From Nostoc sp. S13 (GTDB lineage Bacteria > Cyanobacteriota > Cyanobacteriia > Cyanobacteriales > Nostocaceae): a DNA stretch of 49,160 nt. The notes under the pieces are model-generated. The model saw only the letters and a list, made by a program, of their open reading frames with translations, made no database searches and had not been told where the DNA came from. The position numbers and the translations under genes are program-made. Of this stretch, positions 1 through 9,163 are shown piece by piece; within the stretch, counting starts at the first letter, position 1, and each line of letters starts with the position of its first letter. The DNA lies in assembly GCF_029379315.1 (NCBI RefSeq), contig NZ_JAQYWQ010000042.1, positions 1 through 49,160 of the forward strand, in the 5' to 3' direction.

Positions 1-44
1 ATACAACGGGAAGAGTATCTCTATCTTATATTTAATTAAGTTGA

Positions 45-227
45 CCTACTTATAAACTTGGTTGCTATGCTCAGTGTTCTGCTTCGTCTGTAACGAAAGC
101 ACTTAAAAAATTATTGTCTCCACAATTTCGGCAAATCATACTATTATCGAACGCTCAGTATCGACTAACTGATCTTGGGTCTAAACGTTTAAGGGAAGAA
201 TTAGCCGAAAAACTGTTGCTTCAATAA
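45..227 (+). other. Open frame without start codon, possible gene remnant
   Basis: A 60-codon stretch is open in one frame between two stops and ends at a TAA at 225-227. It has no usable start codon. The translation is rich in Leu, Lys and Glu near its end (it reads ...LTDLGSKRLREELAEKLLL), more protein-like than the neighbouring frames. It could be the tail of a decayed gene, or chance. I do not recognise it. Apart from this frame and the operon terminator, nothing else is visible in the first 368 bases. Confidence 0.2.
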
Positions 228-280
228 CTATATTGAGAGGGTCTGTATGCAGTTAATGTTATTTAGTTAAAAATTCCCAA

Positions 281-326
281 ATACTAAAAATAACCAATTG
301 CTAATCTTAAAATAATTAGCAATTGG
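281..326 (-). terminator. Intrinsic terminator of the atp operon
   Basis: A perfect 12-bp inverted repeat (CCAATTGCTAAT at 294-305, ATTAGCAATTGG at 315-326) with a 9-base loop lies 42 bases past the gamma subunit stop. Read on the minus strand it is followed by TTATTTTTAG, a T-rich tract. Position and structure fit a rho-independent terminator closing the operon. Confidence 0.75.
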
Positions 327-368
327 CTATATATTACAATGCACTACAAATAAATAATTAGCTATTCC

Positions 369-1316
369 CTAAGTTAGTGCTTCAGCACCACCAACAACCT
401 CAAGGAGTTCTTGGGTAATTGCAGCTTGTCGGGCTTTGTTGTAAGACAGCGTAAGGGTATTAATTAGTTCACCGGCATTGTCACTGGCATTACTCATGGC
501 TGTCATTCGCGCTGCTAGTTCACTAGCCGCAGATTCTTGCAGCGCCCGCAATAGCTGGTTACTCAGATACAAGGGCAATAGAGAATCGAGAATCTGCACT
601 GGATCTTGCTCGAAAATCATGTCAGGAGCCAACGGGCGGACTTGCTTAGTCACTTTCTCGCGTTCTACTTCAAATTTACCGCCACGGGTTGTCAAGCGGA
701 AGATTTCATCATCGGCTGCTTCTAGACCTTGCGGATCGAGGGGCAATAAGGTTTGCACCACAGGACGGGAGCTAACCAAGGAAAGGAATCTGGTATAGAT
801 TAACTCGATGCGGTCTACTTTTTCCGAAAGGAACAAGGAAAGTAGTTGATCGGCAATCTCATTGGCTTCCGGTGCGGTGGGAATTTGCTCTAGGCCGCTG
901 TAAGTAGCATCAATGGGCTGATCGCGGCGTTGAAAGTACTGTGTAGCTTTGCGTCCGACGAGCACAAATGTATAGTCTATACCTTCTGCCTTAATTTCCT
1001 TGGCGCGGTTTTCTGCACGACGGATAACGTTATTATTGTAACCGCCGCATAGACCGCGATCGCCTGAAATAACCAACAGCCCGACTGACTTAACTTCCCG
1101 TTTTTTCAGTAGTGGTAAGTTTGCCTCTTCAAAGCGCAGACGGCTTTGCAAACCATACAATACTTGCGCCAAGCGATCGGCAAAGGGGCGAGTCGCTAGC
1201 ACTTGTTCTTGCGCCCGACGCACTCTAGCTGCTGCAACTAGACGCATGGCTTCTGTGATTTTTTTGGTGTTTTTGACCGACTGAATGCGATCGCGTATTG
1301 CTTTTAGATTGGCCAT
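369..1316 (-). CDS. atpG: F1F0 ATP synthase subunit gamma
   Basis: Central rotor shaft of F1, which couples c-ring rotation to catalysis in the alpha/beta hexamer on the thylakoid membrane. At 315 residues it is longer than typical bacterial gamma because it carries the cyanobacterial/chloroplast insertion (about residues 197-240, around [17 protein letters not shown]). No cysteine pair is seen there, as expected for cyanobacteria, which lack the redox switch of chloroplasts. The N-terminus [20 protein letters not shown] and the C-terminal helix with [20 protein letters not shown] are canonical. Last gene of the operon. A repeat-filled spacer of about 140 bp with a strong hairpin separates it from atpA. 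Called atpC in chloroplast-style naming. Confidence 0.98.
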   Translation of the reverse strand: MANLKAIRDRIQSVKNTKKITEAMRLVAAARVRRAQEQVLATRPFADRLAQVLYGLQSRLRFEEANLPLLKKREVKSVGLLVISGDRGLCGGYNNNVIRRAENRAKEIKAEGIDYTFVLVGRKATQYFQRRDQPIDATYSGLEQIPTAPEANEIADQLLSLFLSEKVDRIELIYTRFLSLVSSRPVVQTLLPLDPQGLEAADDEIFRLTTRGGKFEVEREKVTKQVRPLAPDMIFEQDPVQILDSLLPLYLSNQLLRALQESAASELAARMTAMSNASDNAGELINTLTLSYNKARQAAITQELLEVVGGAEALT

Positions 1317-1322
1317 ATTCCG

Positions 1323-1376
1323 ATTTTAGATTTTAGATTTTAGATTTTAGATTTGGGGTTTCGGATTTTAGATTTA
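1323..1376. repeat. Tandem heptanucleotide repeat (ATTTTAG)n
   Basis: Four exact copies of ATTTTAG run from 1323 to 1350, followed by degenerate copies. The related motifs (gattttaga, ccaaaatcc) recur at 1377-1388, 1440-1454 and 5050-5265. Short tandem heptamers of this kind are common in heterocystous cyanobacterial spacers. No coding role is seen. Confidence 0.85.
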
Positions 1377-1392
1377 ATCCAAAATCCGTCTT

Positions 1393-1431
1393 GGAAAGTC
1401 TGAGCGCCGGAAACCGGCGCTCAGACTTTCC
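1393..1431. repeat. Perfect 18-bp hairpin between atpA and the gamma gene
   Basis: GGAAAGTCTGAGCGCCGG at 1393-1410 is exactly complementary to 1414-1431, with a 3-base loop AAA. The stem is GC-rich against an AT-rich spacer. No T-run follows on the minus strand, so it is not a standard intrinsic terminator. It could be a mobile palindrome, an RNA-processing or stability element, or a partial attenuator. Confidence 0.85.
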
Positions 1432-1455
1432 GCAAAATTCCAAAATCCAAAATTG

Positions 1456-2976
1456 CTAGGCTCTAGCTTTGAAGGTCTTCTTGTATTCGGTGAGTGCTTC
1501 CTTCAAGGCAGCTTCTTCTGCGTCACCTAGTGCTTTGGAGGCTTGTACTCCTTGTACATACTGGGTTTTTCCAGTCTTTAAGAACTCACGCAGACCTTGG
1601 GTAAAGCTAGTGACTTTTTCTACAGGTACATCATCTAAGTACCCATTAATACCAGCATATAAAATTGCTACTTGCTCGTATACCGAGAGTGGCGAATTTT
1701 GTGGCTGTTTGAGGAGTTCGCGCAACCGTTGACCCCGTGCCAACTGGTCTTGAGTGGCTTTATCCAAATCGGAGGCAAATTGGGCGAAGGCTTGCAGGTC
1801 GTCAAATTGGGCTAGTTCCAATTTAATCTTACCGGCAACTTTTTTCATTGCTTTGGTTTGAGCCGCAGAACCCACACGGGATACGGAAATACCAGGGTTT
1901 ACAGCCGGACGGATACCAGCGTTAAACAGGTCAGAAGACAGGAATATCTGACCATCGGTAATGGAAATTACATTGGTGGGGATGTATGCCGAAACGTCAC
2001 CAGCTTGGGTTTCGATGATTGGCAGGGCGGTCATACTGCCTTTACCTAATTCATCACTCAGCTTTGCTGCTCTTTCTAACAAGCGAGAGTGGATGTAGAA
2101 TACATCTCCAGGGTAGGCTTCGCGTCCGGGTGGACGACGCAGCAATAGGGACATCTGCCGATAAGCTTGGGCTTGCTTGGAGAGGTCATCGTAAATTACA
2201 AGGGTAGCTTTACCCTTGTACATAAAGTACTCAGCAATACTTGCGCCTGTGTAAGGAGCTAGATATTGCAGGGTTGCTGGTTCACTGGCACTAGCAAAGA
2301 CAACAACGGTGTAATCCATCGCACCTTTTTCTTGCAATGTCTGCACCACGTTAGCAACTGTGGAAGCCTTTTGACCGATCGCAACGTAAACACAAACTAC
2401 ATCTTCTTCTTTTTGGTTGATGATGGTGTCGATCGCGATCGCAGTTTTACCGGTTTGGCGATCGCCAATAATCAATTCCCGCTGACCACGACCGATGGGA
2501 ATCATTGAGTCAATAGCTGTGATACCCGTTTGCATGGGTTCGTGTACAGATCGACGAGCAATGATACCGGGTGCTGGAGATTCAATCAAACGGCTTTCTG
2601 AAGACTTGATGTCTCCCTTGCCATCAATGGGACGACCCAAAGCGTCTACAACTCGTCCAATTAAGGCTTCTCCTACGGGTACTTGGGCAATTCTACCAGT
2701 AGCGGTTACAGAACTACCTTCTTGAATTTCCAGCCCTTCACCCATAAGCACCGCGCCCACGTTGTCTTCTTCTAAGTTCTGGGCGATGCCAATTGTGCCA
2801 TCTTCAAATTCTAAGAGTTCCCCAGACATAGCCTTTTCCAGACCATAGATCCGGGCAATACCGTCACCTACTTGGAGGACAGTACCAACGTTAGCAACTT
2901 TGACTTCTTGGTCGTATTGCTCGATTTGTTTTTGAATAATGCTGCTAATTTCGTCAGGTCTAATTGATATGCTCAT
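1456..2976 (-). CDS. atpA: F1F0 ATP synthase subunit alpha
   Basis: Non-catalytic nucleotide-binding subunit of the F1 hexamer. At 506 residues it is full length. It starts [20 protein letters not shown] and carries the P-loop GDRQTGKTA (about residues 170-178), the [15 protein letters not shown] segment, and the alpha-family stretch with [14 protein letters not shown]. It lies between the delta and gamma genes. As in most cyanobacteria the beta and epsilon genes are not in this operon, and neither is in the window. The spacer upstream (268 bp) is full of repeats, unlike the tight delta/b junction. Confidence 0.98.
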   Translation of the reverse strand: MSISIRPDEISSIIQKQIEQYDQEVKVANVGTVLQVGDGIARIYGLEKAMSGELLEFEDGTIGIAQNLEEDNVGAVLMGEGLEIQEGSSVTATGRIAQVPVGEALIGRVVDALGRPIDGKGDIKSSESRLIESPAPGIIARRSVHEPMQTGITAIDSMIPIGRGQRELIIGDRQTGKTAIAIDTIINQKEEDVVCVYVAIGQKASTVANVVQTLQEKGAMDYTVVVFASASEPATLQYLAPYTGASIAEYFMYKGKATLVIYDDLSKQAQAYRQMSLLLRRPPGREAYPGDVFYIHSRLLERAAKLSDELGKGSMTALPIIETQAGDVSAYIPTNVISITDGQIFLSSDLFNAGIRPAVNPGISVSRVGSAAQTKAMKKVAGKIKLELAQFDDLQAFAQFASDLDKATQDQLARGQRLRELLKQPQNSPLSVYEQVAILYAGINGYLDDVPVEKVTSFTQGLREFLKTGKTQYVQGVQASKALGDAEEAALKEALTEYKKTFKARA

Positions 2977-2996
2977 GTGTCTATCTTTTTTGCTTT

Positions 2997-3047
2997 GAGA
3001 CGGAAAAATTAATTCAGTCAGGAGTGAGACGGAAAAATTAATTCAGT
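2997..3047. repeat. 22-bp direct repeat upstream of atpA
   Basis: A 22-base sequence beginning GAGACGGAAAAATTAATTC occurs exactly at 2997-3018 and 3026-3047 (29-bp period). It lies just 5' of the atpA start on the minus strand. Its function is unknown. Confidence 0.85.
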
Positions 3048-3162
3048 TACGAGTTAAGAGTTAGGAGTGATGAGTTAAAAATGCAAAAATTACAAGTTAA
3101 AAGTCAAAATAAATTATTATTTATTTAACTCCTAACCGGAGGTGGAGCGTCTCCGGCTCCGC

Positions 3163-3242
3163 TCCTAACTCCTGTACAGACGCGATTAATCGCGTCTCTC
3201 CTAACTCCTGTACAGACGCGATTAATCGCGTCTCTCCTAACT
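3163..3242. repeat. Tandem 36-bp repeat containing a perfect 20-bp palindrome
   Basis: A 36-bp unit is repeated at 3163-3198 and 3199-3234, with the first 8 bases of a third copy to 3242. Each full unit holds the perfect palindrome AGACGCGATTAATCGCGTCT (3178-3197 and 3214-3233). A further GC-rich inverted repeat sits at about 3135-3166. The array fills the delta-alpha spacer right up to the delta stop codon. This palindrome type is dispersed in cyanobacterial genomes. Confidence 0.85.
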
Positions 3243-3244
3243 TT

Positions 3245-3799
3245 CTAGCTACTGGTTAAGCGCAATGAAAGGCGGCGCAACTGACCCCGAATACTGGCGT
3301 CAATTACCTGCGAACCTACTTTAATGATCACACCACCGATTAACTCGCCCTCTACCTTGGTTTCTAGTTCTACCTGGCGAGCATTCGTGATGGCAATGAC
3401 CTTTTGGATGATTGCCTGCTGTTGAGCTTCTGTGAGGGGAACGGCTGAAATTACTTCCGCTAATACGGTTTGATTCAGCTGCCGCAACAGCGCCAGATAC
3501 TGTTGAAAAATTGATTCCAAGAAGGCAATGCGCCGTTTATCTACTAGTATTAGCAAAAAATTGCGTAAGTAGGGGTTGGCGCCTTCACCGAGTATTTGTT
3601 TGATCAGAGCTTTTTTGTTCTCAGACTGAACAAACGGGTTGCTGAAGAAGTTGTGTAGCTGTTTGTCTGCTCTCAGCAGTCCCAGGAAAGTACGCGCATC
3701 TTCCCCGAACTCTTCTGTCAAATTTTTCGATTGCGCTATTGACAAAAGTGCCTGTGCATAAGGTTGGGCTACTTCGGCTGTTGCTACTTGGCTTGTCAT
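3245..3799 (-). CDS. atpH: F1F0 ATP synthase subunit delta
   Basis: Peripheral-stalk (OSCP-type) subunit that anchors the b/b' stator to the top of F1. 184 residues, normal for the family. The start [19 protein letters not shown] and the C-terminal [24 protein letters not shown] motif are family signatures. Its ATG overlaps the TGA of the b gene by four bases (ATGA), which indicates translational coupling. Chloroplast-style name atpD. Confidence 0.97.
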   Translation of the reverse strand: MTSQVATAEVAQPYAQALLSIAQSKNLTEEFGEDARTFLGLLRADKQLHNFFSNPFVQSENKKALIKQILGEGANPYLRNFLLILVDKRRIAFLESIFQQYLALLRQLNQTVLAEVISAVPLTEAQQQAIIQKVIAITNARQVELETKVEGELIGGVIIKVGSQVIDASIRGQLRRLSLRLTSS

Positions 3800-4368
3800 A
3801 CATTGCCTCCGAGTTGTGCGATGCTGCGGTCAATTAAACTTTGTTGAGCATCGTCGGCAATGCCGCCTTTGAGTTGCGATTCGACTTTTTGCAATGCTAG
3901 TATAGCAACCCGTTGCCGCAGTTGGGCGATCGCTCGCTCTGTTTCGGTGTTTAAATCTGCTGCTGCTGTTTGTTTCAAGCGTTCTACGTCTTGCACTGCT
4001 TTCGCTAACAAGGCTTCTTTCGCTTTTTGGGCGTTTTCTTCAGCAGATTTGCGGATGCTTTGTGCTTCTGCCTGAGATTGCTTCAACTGCTCTTGCGCTT
4101 GGGAAAGGGCAATCTTTGCCTCTTGCAAGCGCCCTTCTGCTTCCTGAATTGCGGTGGCAATATTGGATTGTCGCTCGTTCAGGATATTGCTTAAAACTTT
4201 ACGTCCGAAGTAGAATAATATGCCAACCAGAATCGCTAGATTTATCAGGTTGGTTTCAAAAATGTCTAAGTTTAGACCGAAACCACCTTCTGCTGCGCCT
4301 TCTGCCAATTCAGACTGAACAGCGTTTGCTTCTGCGGCAAGTAATAAGAATGTGCCCATGATACCCAT
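3796..4368 (-). CDS. atpF: F1F0 ATP synthase subunit b
   Basis: Stator subunit with one membrane helix (about residues 40-58, [19 protein letters not shown]) followed by a long charged coiled coil reaching delta. 190 residues. Methionines 1 and 4 (positions 4368 and 4359) are both possible starts, and neither has a strong Shine-Dalgarno sequence. The alanine- and glutamate-rich tail runs to the delta start with a 4-base overlap. It forms a heterodimeric stalk with b', encoded just upstream. Confidence 0.96.
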   Translation of the reverse strand: MGIMGTFLLLAAEANAVQSELAEGAAEGGFGLNLDIFETNLINLAILVGILFYFGRKVLSNILNERQSNIATAIQEAEGRLQEAKIALSQAQEQLKQSQAEAQSIRKSAEENAQKAKEALLAKAVQDVERLKQTAAADLNTETERAIAQLRQRVAILALQKVESQLKGGIADDAQQSLIDRSIAQLGGNV

Positions 4369-4528
4369 TTACAAGTGCGCTGCTCGCTTGCTAATACGTT
4401 GTATTTTCCCGTAGTAAATAAAGTATCTTTATCCAGTAGGGAAAAAGTGCCTTTTTTCGACACTTAATTAAGCGCTCTGGACTAGTGCCCAGTTGCGCGT
4501 ATCCTTTGACAGAACCAGTCTTGTCAGC

Positions 4529-4960
4529 TTATCTAACAGGAGTTGGCCCCAATATTTTGTCTAGAATCTGGCTGCTTAAAGCATCAACTCGTTGCTCTAA
4601 GGTATGCAAAGCTTCCTGTTTTTGTTGTTCTATTTCAACAGCAGCTTGTTCTCGTTGAGACTGAGCTTCCTTTTGGGCCTCAGCGATTTTCTCGGCAGTA
4701 ATTTTCTTAGCTTCCAGTTGAGCTGCTTCTACAGTAGCTTGCGATTGTCTACGAGCGTCTGCGAGTTGCTGCTCATATTCGGCGGCTAAACGCTCGGCTT
4801 TTGCCAAGCTTTCCTTTGCCTCAAGGGTATTCTTTCGGATATAGTTATCGCGATCGTCCAGTACCTTGGTCAGTGGCTTATAGAAAATTACATTCAACAA
4901 AGCTGCCAATAGCAGGAACTGCAATGCCATGAAGGGCAAGGTAGCATTGAAATCAAACAT
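4529..4960 (-). CDS. atpF2: F1F0 ATP synthase subunit b'
   Basis: Second, diverged b-type stator subunit, found in photosynthetic bacteria and plastids. 143 residues: an N-terminal membrane helix ([20 protein letters not shown], continuing LNVIFYKPL) and an alanine/glutamate/glutamine coiled coil. A good ribosome-binding site (GAGGAGAG) sits just before the ATG, which supports this start. A 160-bp gap separates it from the b gene. Chloroplast-style name atpG. Confidence 0.95.
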   Translation of the reverse strand: MFDFNATLPFMALQFLLLAALLNVIFYKPLTKVLDDRDNYIRKNTLEAKESLAKAERLAAEYEQQLADARRQSQATVEAAQLEAKKITAEKIAEAQKEAQSQREQAAVEIEQQKQEALHTLEQRVDALSSQILDKILGPTPVR

Positions 4961-5363
4961 TTCTCTCCTCTTTGGCTGGAGTAGCAGTTTTCATGGCTAG
5001 CAACATCATCCAACCTTTCATATTTTAGAAACCCAGAGCCAACAAGGGGCAAGGGATTTTGGATTTTAGATTGCTGATAACGTCACGGAGAGCGAGTCTT
5101 GCTTACGGTACGCTGTTCGTGTTCGAGCGTCTTTGGGATTGATAGCCACAGCAAGCCTGCGTAGTTCAGAGATTTTAGATTGACGATTTTAGATTTGAGA
5201 GCAGGCATAGCTCAGGAGCATATACAGAAAACTCTTGATCATCCAAAATCCAAAATCTAAAATCAGTACTCAACTTAACATCAGAACGACTAGATACCCA
5301 AAATATTTTCGATTGTAGAGGCGTGATGATTCACGTCTCCACACTCACAAAAACTTTTAGGTC
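4961..5363. other. Repeat-filled spacer in the atp operon (c to b')
   Basis: 403 bp without a gene. It holds several degenerate ATTTTAG/CCAAAATC heptamer clusters (5053-5075, 5168-5205, 5240-5265) and an imperfect palindrome of the gaggcgtgatgattcacgtctc type (about 5318-5340). No convincing reading frame is visible. This is unusually long for a gap between stoichiometrically linked operon members. Confidence 0.7.
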
Positions 5364-5744
<381 letters not shown>

Positions 5745-5760
5745 CTATCAACTGAGAAGT

Positions 5761-6522
5761 TTAATGCTCCTCATGCTCTTCTTCACCATGTCCCTCGATC
5801 GCCTCATGAATGTATGCTCCAGCTAGGGTAGCAAAAACCAGGGCTTGAATGGCACTGGTAAATAAACCCAAAGCCATTACAGGTAGAGGTACAAATAGAG
5901 GAACTAGCAGAACCAGCACCGCTACTACCAATTCATCCGCTAATATATTGCCAAATAGCCGGAAGCTTAGGGAGAGGGGCTTAGTAAAATCTTCGAGAAT
6001 TGCGATCGGCAATAGAATGGGTGTCGGCTCTATATATTTCTTAAAGTAGCCCAAACCCCGCTTGCTAAAACCTGCGTAAAAATACGCTAAAGAGGTCAGC
6101 AGTGCCAATGCAACAGTCGTATTGATGTCATTCGTGGGAGCTGCCAATTCACCCGAAGGCAGCTTGATGAGCTTCCAGGGAATTAACGCCCCTGACCAGT
6201 TCGATACGAAAATAAACAGAAACAATGTACCAATAAATGGCACCCAAGGGCGGTAATCTTTCTCACCTAGTTGGTCTTTCGCCAAACCACGAATAAATTC
6301 TAGGGCATATTCCATCAAATTTTGGATGCCACTGGGAATTCTTTGTGCATTGCGAGTAGCTGCTATTGAGGCCACTACTAAAATGCTAATCACAAACCAT
6401 GATGTGAGAAAAACTTGCCCATGAATTTTAAGATTGCCCAACTGCCAGTAGAAATGTTGACCTACTTCTAATGCGGCGAGGGGAAAAGAATTAAAGGCGT
6501 TTAAGACACTAAGCATTTGCAT
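5761..6522 (-). CDS. atpB: F1F0 ATP synthase subunit a
   Basis: Membrane stator subunit that provides the two proton half-channels against the c-ring. 253 residues with five to six hydrophobic helices. The essential arginine lies in [18 protein letters not shown], and the C-terminal helix with [20 protein letters not shown] is typical. It ends in a His/Glu-rich tail ([11 protein letters not shown]). Methionines at 6522 and 6516 are both plausible starts. It sits between atp1 and the c-subunit gene, as in other cyanobacterial operons (there named atpI). Confidence 0.97.
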   Translation of the reverse strand: MQMLSVLNAFNSFPLAALEVGQHFYWQLGNLKIHGQVFLTSWFVISILVVASIAATRNAQRIPSGIQNLMEYALEFIRGLAKDQLGEKDYRPWVPFIGTLFLFIFVSNWSGALIPWKLIKLPSGELAAPTNDINTTVALALLTSLAYFYAGFSKRGLGYFKKYIEPTPILLPIAILEDFTKPLSLSFRLFGNILADELVVAVLVLLVPLFVPLPVMALGLFTSAIQALVFATLAGAYIHEAIEGHGEEEHEEH

Positions 6523-6582
6523 TCTTCAAGCATTTTCCCCAACGAGCGAGGATGGGATTACTATGTTTGTGAGCCTGACTTT

Positions 6583-7023
6583 TTAAGAATCAGGAATGAA
6601 CGCAATTTGCACCATATAGACGAGTAGCGTGGCTTTGTAAGTCAGAAATCCCAAAAATATGGGCAGAATCTGTAGCTCACGCCATTGAGTTGCCACGATG
6701 ATTACTCCCATAAATAGAGCAAAACGAGTTTTGCTCAGACTGGTTTTCTCACTACCGAGCTGCTCAACGTCTCTAGCCAGCATTTTTAAGTAAACCACAC
6801 CTGTACACGCCCCAATTAAATAATTAAGGGCAATGTTCAAGGAATAAAAAATCCACACAGAGATAAAAATAACCCCCGTCAAGACAAGCGTGATTACCAA
6901 CAATCGCTGGAAGAGTTGATAGAACTCTTGCATGGACTTACCTGATTCTGTCTCTTCAGAACCAGTTTTAGCATCTTGTTGCGTTGTCGGAGTGGGCGCA
7001 ATTGATTCGTCAGACAAGCTCAC
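6583..7023 (-). CDS. atpI: ATP synthase assembly protein Atp1 (subunit I)
   Basis: Small membrane protein that heads cyanobacterial atp operons. Bacterial AtpI homologues help assemble the c-ring, and the role here is inferred from the family and position. Four hydrophobic segments are visible (around [43 protein letters not shown] and [19 protein letters not shown]). The frame is open to a GTG at 7062, but those first residues look non-coding. I prefer the GTG at 7023, giving [10 protein letters not shown]. An ATG at 6933 (MQEFYQLF) is also possible. First gene of the operon. Confidence 0.85.
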   Translation of the reverse strand: MSLSDESIAPTPTTQQDAKTGSEETESGKSMQEFYQLFQRLLVITLVLTGVIFISVWIFYSLNIALNYLIGACTGVVYLKMLARDVEQLGSEKTSLSKTRFALFMGVIIVATQWRELQILPIFLGFLTYKATLLVYMVQIAFIPDS

Positions 7024-7286
7024 GAGACTTGAAACCAGTACAGTTAAACATGATGACTGCACATTCAGTCAGATGAATCATATCACGATCCGGTAACAAT
7101 ACTTTAGGAAAAAACAATTAACTTCTTGTCAACGTTAGACAGTCAGTATCGCGCCCCCAGCAGTGAGGGAGTGAGGGGGTGAATAATCAATAATCGCTGC
7201 CTAAAAATTCAAAATTTCTGATAATTCCAGCTTTTTTGAGGAAATAATTCTCCTCTAAAGTCGTGACATAGCATCTTGGTATTTGA

Positions 7287-7340
7287 TCAAGTCGGTGTGA
7301 ATAAAATCAACTGGTGCTTCAGGAGTGTATGGGCGTACCG
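7287..7340 (-). pseudogene. Remnant of a methyltransferase 3' end
   Basis: Read on the minus strand, this stretch translates to ...AHTLLKHQLILFTPT followed by TGA. The intact methyltransferase next door ends VRTLLKQQLILLTPA followed by TAA. At DNA level 24 of 28 bases match between 7301-7328 and the corresponding part of the intact gene. Similarity fades beyond about 18 codons. It is best explained as the residue of a tandem paralogue or partial duplication. Confidence 0.55.
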
Positions 7341-7475
7341 CAAATCAGAAATCGTAGAGTAGCGGCTTGTGATTAAACATTGCACCATTGCTGAATTCCA
7401 GAAAACTTTAACTTTTAGGATGTACAATAACCCCGTTTCTTGGGCACTTTCCTAATTTACATTAATTTGCCGTAA

Positions 7476-7503
7476 GTGTTGAACAGCGAGCGCTGTTCAA
7501 CAC
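7476..7503 (-). terminator. Hairpin downstream of the methyltransferase gene
   Basis: A perfect 13-bp stem (GTGTTGAACAGCG at 7476-7488 with 7491-7503, loop AG) lies 45 bases past the methyltransferase stop. No T-run follows on the minus strand, so terminator function is likely but not certain. It could also be a dispersed palindrome. Confidence 0.5.
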
Positions 7504-7548
7504 CAGTATAAATTTGTTTTGTTAACTCCGTATCTGAGTCCAGTGTAA

Positions 7549-8751
7549 TTAAGCAGGTGTCAATAAAATCAGCTGCTGCTTCAGAAGCGTTCTTACCCCA
7601 TCCAATCCCAGTTGCACACTTGCCAAAATATCTGCAACTGTGGAATTGTTATCACATCTTTGCATAAACTCAAACTCTGCTACTGATAAATTAACAATCT
7701 GGTAATCGTAATTAAAGAAACATTGACTGGGAAATCCCTGAATGCAAGGATTAAGTTCGGGAATCGCTATCAATAGGGCGTTATCGTCTGTCCAGTCGGC
7801 TTTGATTAAGGGAGGACGACCGAGGAAAAACTCGTAATGAGTTACTTCTGGATCTAATAATTCTATCAGGCGGTAAAGCTGGCGTTGGTTTAGCCCGCCG
7901 CAGGCATCGGTCAATCCTTTTACCCGTTCTAGTAACTCTGGTGCTTTCCCTAAAAGTCTCTCCAAATCCCAGAAACTCGGATTCGAGAAACCAATAAACT
8001 CCAATCCCGAAGCATCAATTAATTCAAACAGCGTCTCAATGTTGTAATCAATTTCCTGGGGATGAACGTACATATCAGCAAAGTATTCATCCTTGTAGTT
8101 TTCTAATGACCAACGTTGTTTATTGTATTTGACAATTCGGTTATTTTCTGGTAATGAAGCGAAGATTTGCCGCCCAACTTGGACGCCATCGCGGTAGTCG
8201 CCTTTTTTGTCACCTTGAATAAGTGCGATCGCTTTTTGCATGAGTTGAATTTCCCAGCGTCCCAATTCTCCATACACAAAAATGTGCATCAAGCCGCCTG
8301 GGGCTAATTTGTTCGCCAAAGCTTGAATACCGCGAATTGGATCAGGGGTATGATGTAAAACGCCAACGCAGTTAATTAAATCAAACTCACCCGGCAACTG
8401 TTCCACGTCAAACAAGCTGAGGTGATGAAATTCAACGCGATTAGCCCCTGAACGCTGACAACGTTCTTTAGCGACAGCTAAAGCGCCGCTACTGAGGTCA
8501 ATTCCCACCACAGAAGCTTGAGGATTCAGGTGAACTAGGTACTCTGTACCTACACCAGTACCGCAACCTGCATCTAAAATCCGAATATCTTGCCTTTGAG
8601 GTTTTTCACCTGTGCAGAAGTTATGAGCCGCTAGCCAGTTCCAGCGCCAGTTATAGCCTGGAGGTGGTTCATCCAACAGGGCTTCCGGCGGAAAGGGGTA
8701 GGTATTGTAGAGTTTGGCAACAGCAGCACTAACAGTTTGGGAATCGGACAT
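7549..8751 (-). CDS. SAM-dependent class I methyltransferase
   Basis: 400 residues. The Rossmann-like methyltransferase core has motif I ILDAGCGTGVGTEYL (about 58-72), an acidic residue after it in VVGIDLSSGAL, and the later motif FDLINCVGVLHHTPDP. The C-terminal part (about 330-400, LSVAEFEFMQRCDNNSTVADILA onward) looks like a small winged-helix, PqqD-like segment. I infer this from its pattern only. The substrate is not predictable. The first 17 codons and some upstream sequence are duplicated on the far side of the adjacent xisHI pair, so its original promoter region may now lie about 880 bp away. Confidence 0.85.
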   Translation of the reverse strand: MSDSQTVSAAVAKLYNTYPFPPEALLDEPPPGYNWRWNWLAAHNFCTGEKPQRQDIRILDAGCGTGVGTEYLVHLNPQASVVGIDLSSGALAVAKERCQRSGANRVEFHHLSLFDVEQLPGEFDLINCVGVLHHTPDPIRGIQALANKLAPGGLMHIFVYGELGRWEIQLMQKAIALIQGDKKGDYRDGVQVGRQIFASLPENNRIVKYNKQRWSLENYKDEYFADMYVHPQEIDYNIETLFELIDASGLEFIGFSNPSFWDLERLLGKAPELLERVKGLTDACGGLNQRQLYRLIELLDPEVTHYEFFLGRPPLIKADWTDDNALLIAIPELNPCIQGFPSQCFFNYDYQIVNLSVAEFEFMQRCDNNSTVADILASVQLGLDGVRTLLKQQLILLTPA

Positions 8752-8754
8752 GAT
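8699..8754. repeat. 56-bp direct repeat, copy A (methyltransferase start)
   Basis: Identical over 56 bases to 9579-9634. It contains the ATG and first codons of the methyltransferase gene. Weaker similarity continues on the upstream side (8772-8788 against 9653-9669, 15 of 17). The two copies bracket xisI and xisH. Confidence 0.95.
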
Positions 8755-8833
8755 CAGGAATAACGCAGCATTTCTGAGTTTAGCGGATAGTGGATGATTA
8801 GGGCAAAGATTACTATTGCTTATTTCCTGCTAC

Positions 8834-9163
8834 TTATCCAACAGCAAAGTCTGTAAATTCGCGTTTATAAGGAGCGTGAAATCCTAATACAATATCTTCT
8901 TTAGGTACACCAGCCGCGATTAATTCGTTAGCGATACCGATTTCTGTACCATCTCTTTGTATCCAAATTTTTTTGCCTTTGATATCAACATGAATGATGA
9001 TTCCATAAATTCTCCGTTGTTCTTTCCAGCCAATATTTAAGACTTGATAATGATGGCGTTCTGCGTCAAACAACAATTGAACCTCGGTGCCATTAGCCAC
9101 GTCGTTAGCGGAATGGTTACTTAAAATATCTTGAATTATTTGAGAGTAATTTATTCCTTCCAT
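8834..9163 (-). CDS. xisI: XisI family protein (fdxN element excision controlling factor)
   Basis: 109 residues. It matches the XisI family in length and in its motifs: YSQIIQDILSNHS at the N-terminus, RHHYQVLNIGWKEQRRIYG in the middle, and GIANELIAAGVPKEDIVLGFH with PYKREFTDFAVG at the end. In Anabaena, XisI and XisH are needed with the recombinase XisF for excision of the fdxN element. Most genomic copies, including this one, have no recombinase beside them and their role is unknown. It overlaps xisH by 13 bases, so the two are translationally linked. Confidence 0.93.
   Translation of the reverse strand: MEGINYSQIIQDILSNHSANDVANGTEVQLLFDAERHHYQVLNIGWKEQRRIYGIIIHVDIKGKKIWIQRDGTEIGIANELIAAGVPKEDIVLGFHAPYKREFTDFAVG

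Larger units (their letters stand above)
7024..7548. other. Intergenic region upstream of the atp operon
   Basis: About 500 bp. The right-hand part of the atp operon promoter must lie here, but I cannot pick a -10 element with confidence. It also holds a fragment resembling the end of the neighbouring methyltransferase gene (7287-7340) and a strong hairpin (7476-7503), listed separately. No other gene is seen. Confidence 0.5.

Noticed and set aside
1323..1376. Heptamer tract as a regulatory array
   Set aside because: The same motif occurs in several unrelated spacers, as expected for dispersed heptanucleotide repeats.
3163..3242. Possible CRISPR array
   Set aside because: Units are directly adjacent without unique spacers, and no cas genes are present. 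It is a tandem palindromic repeat.
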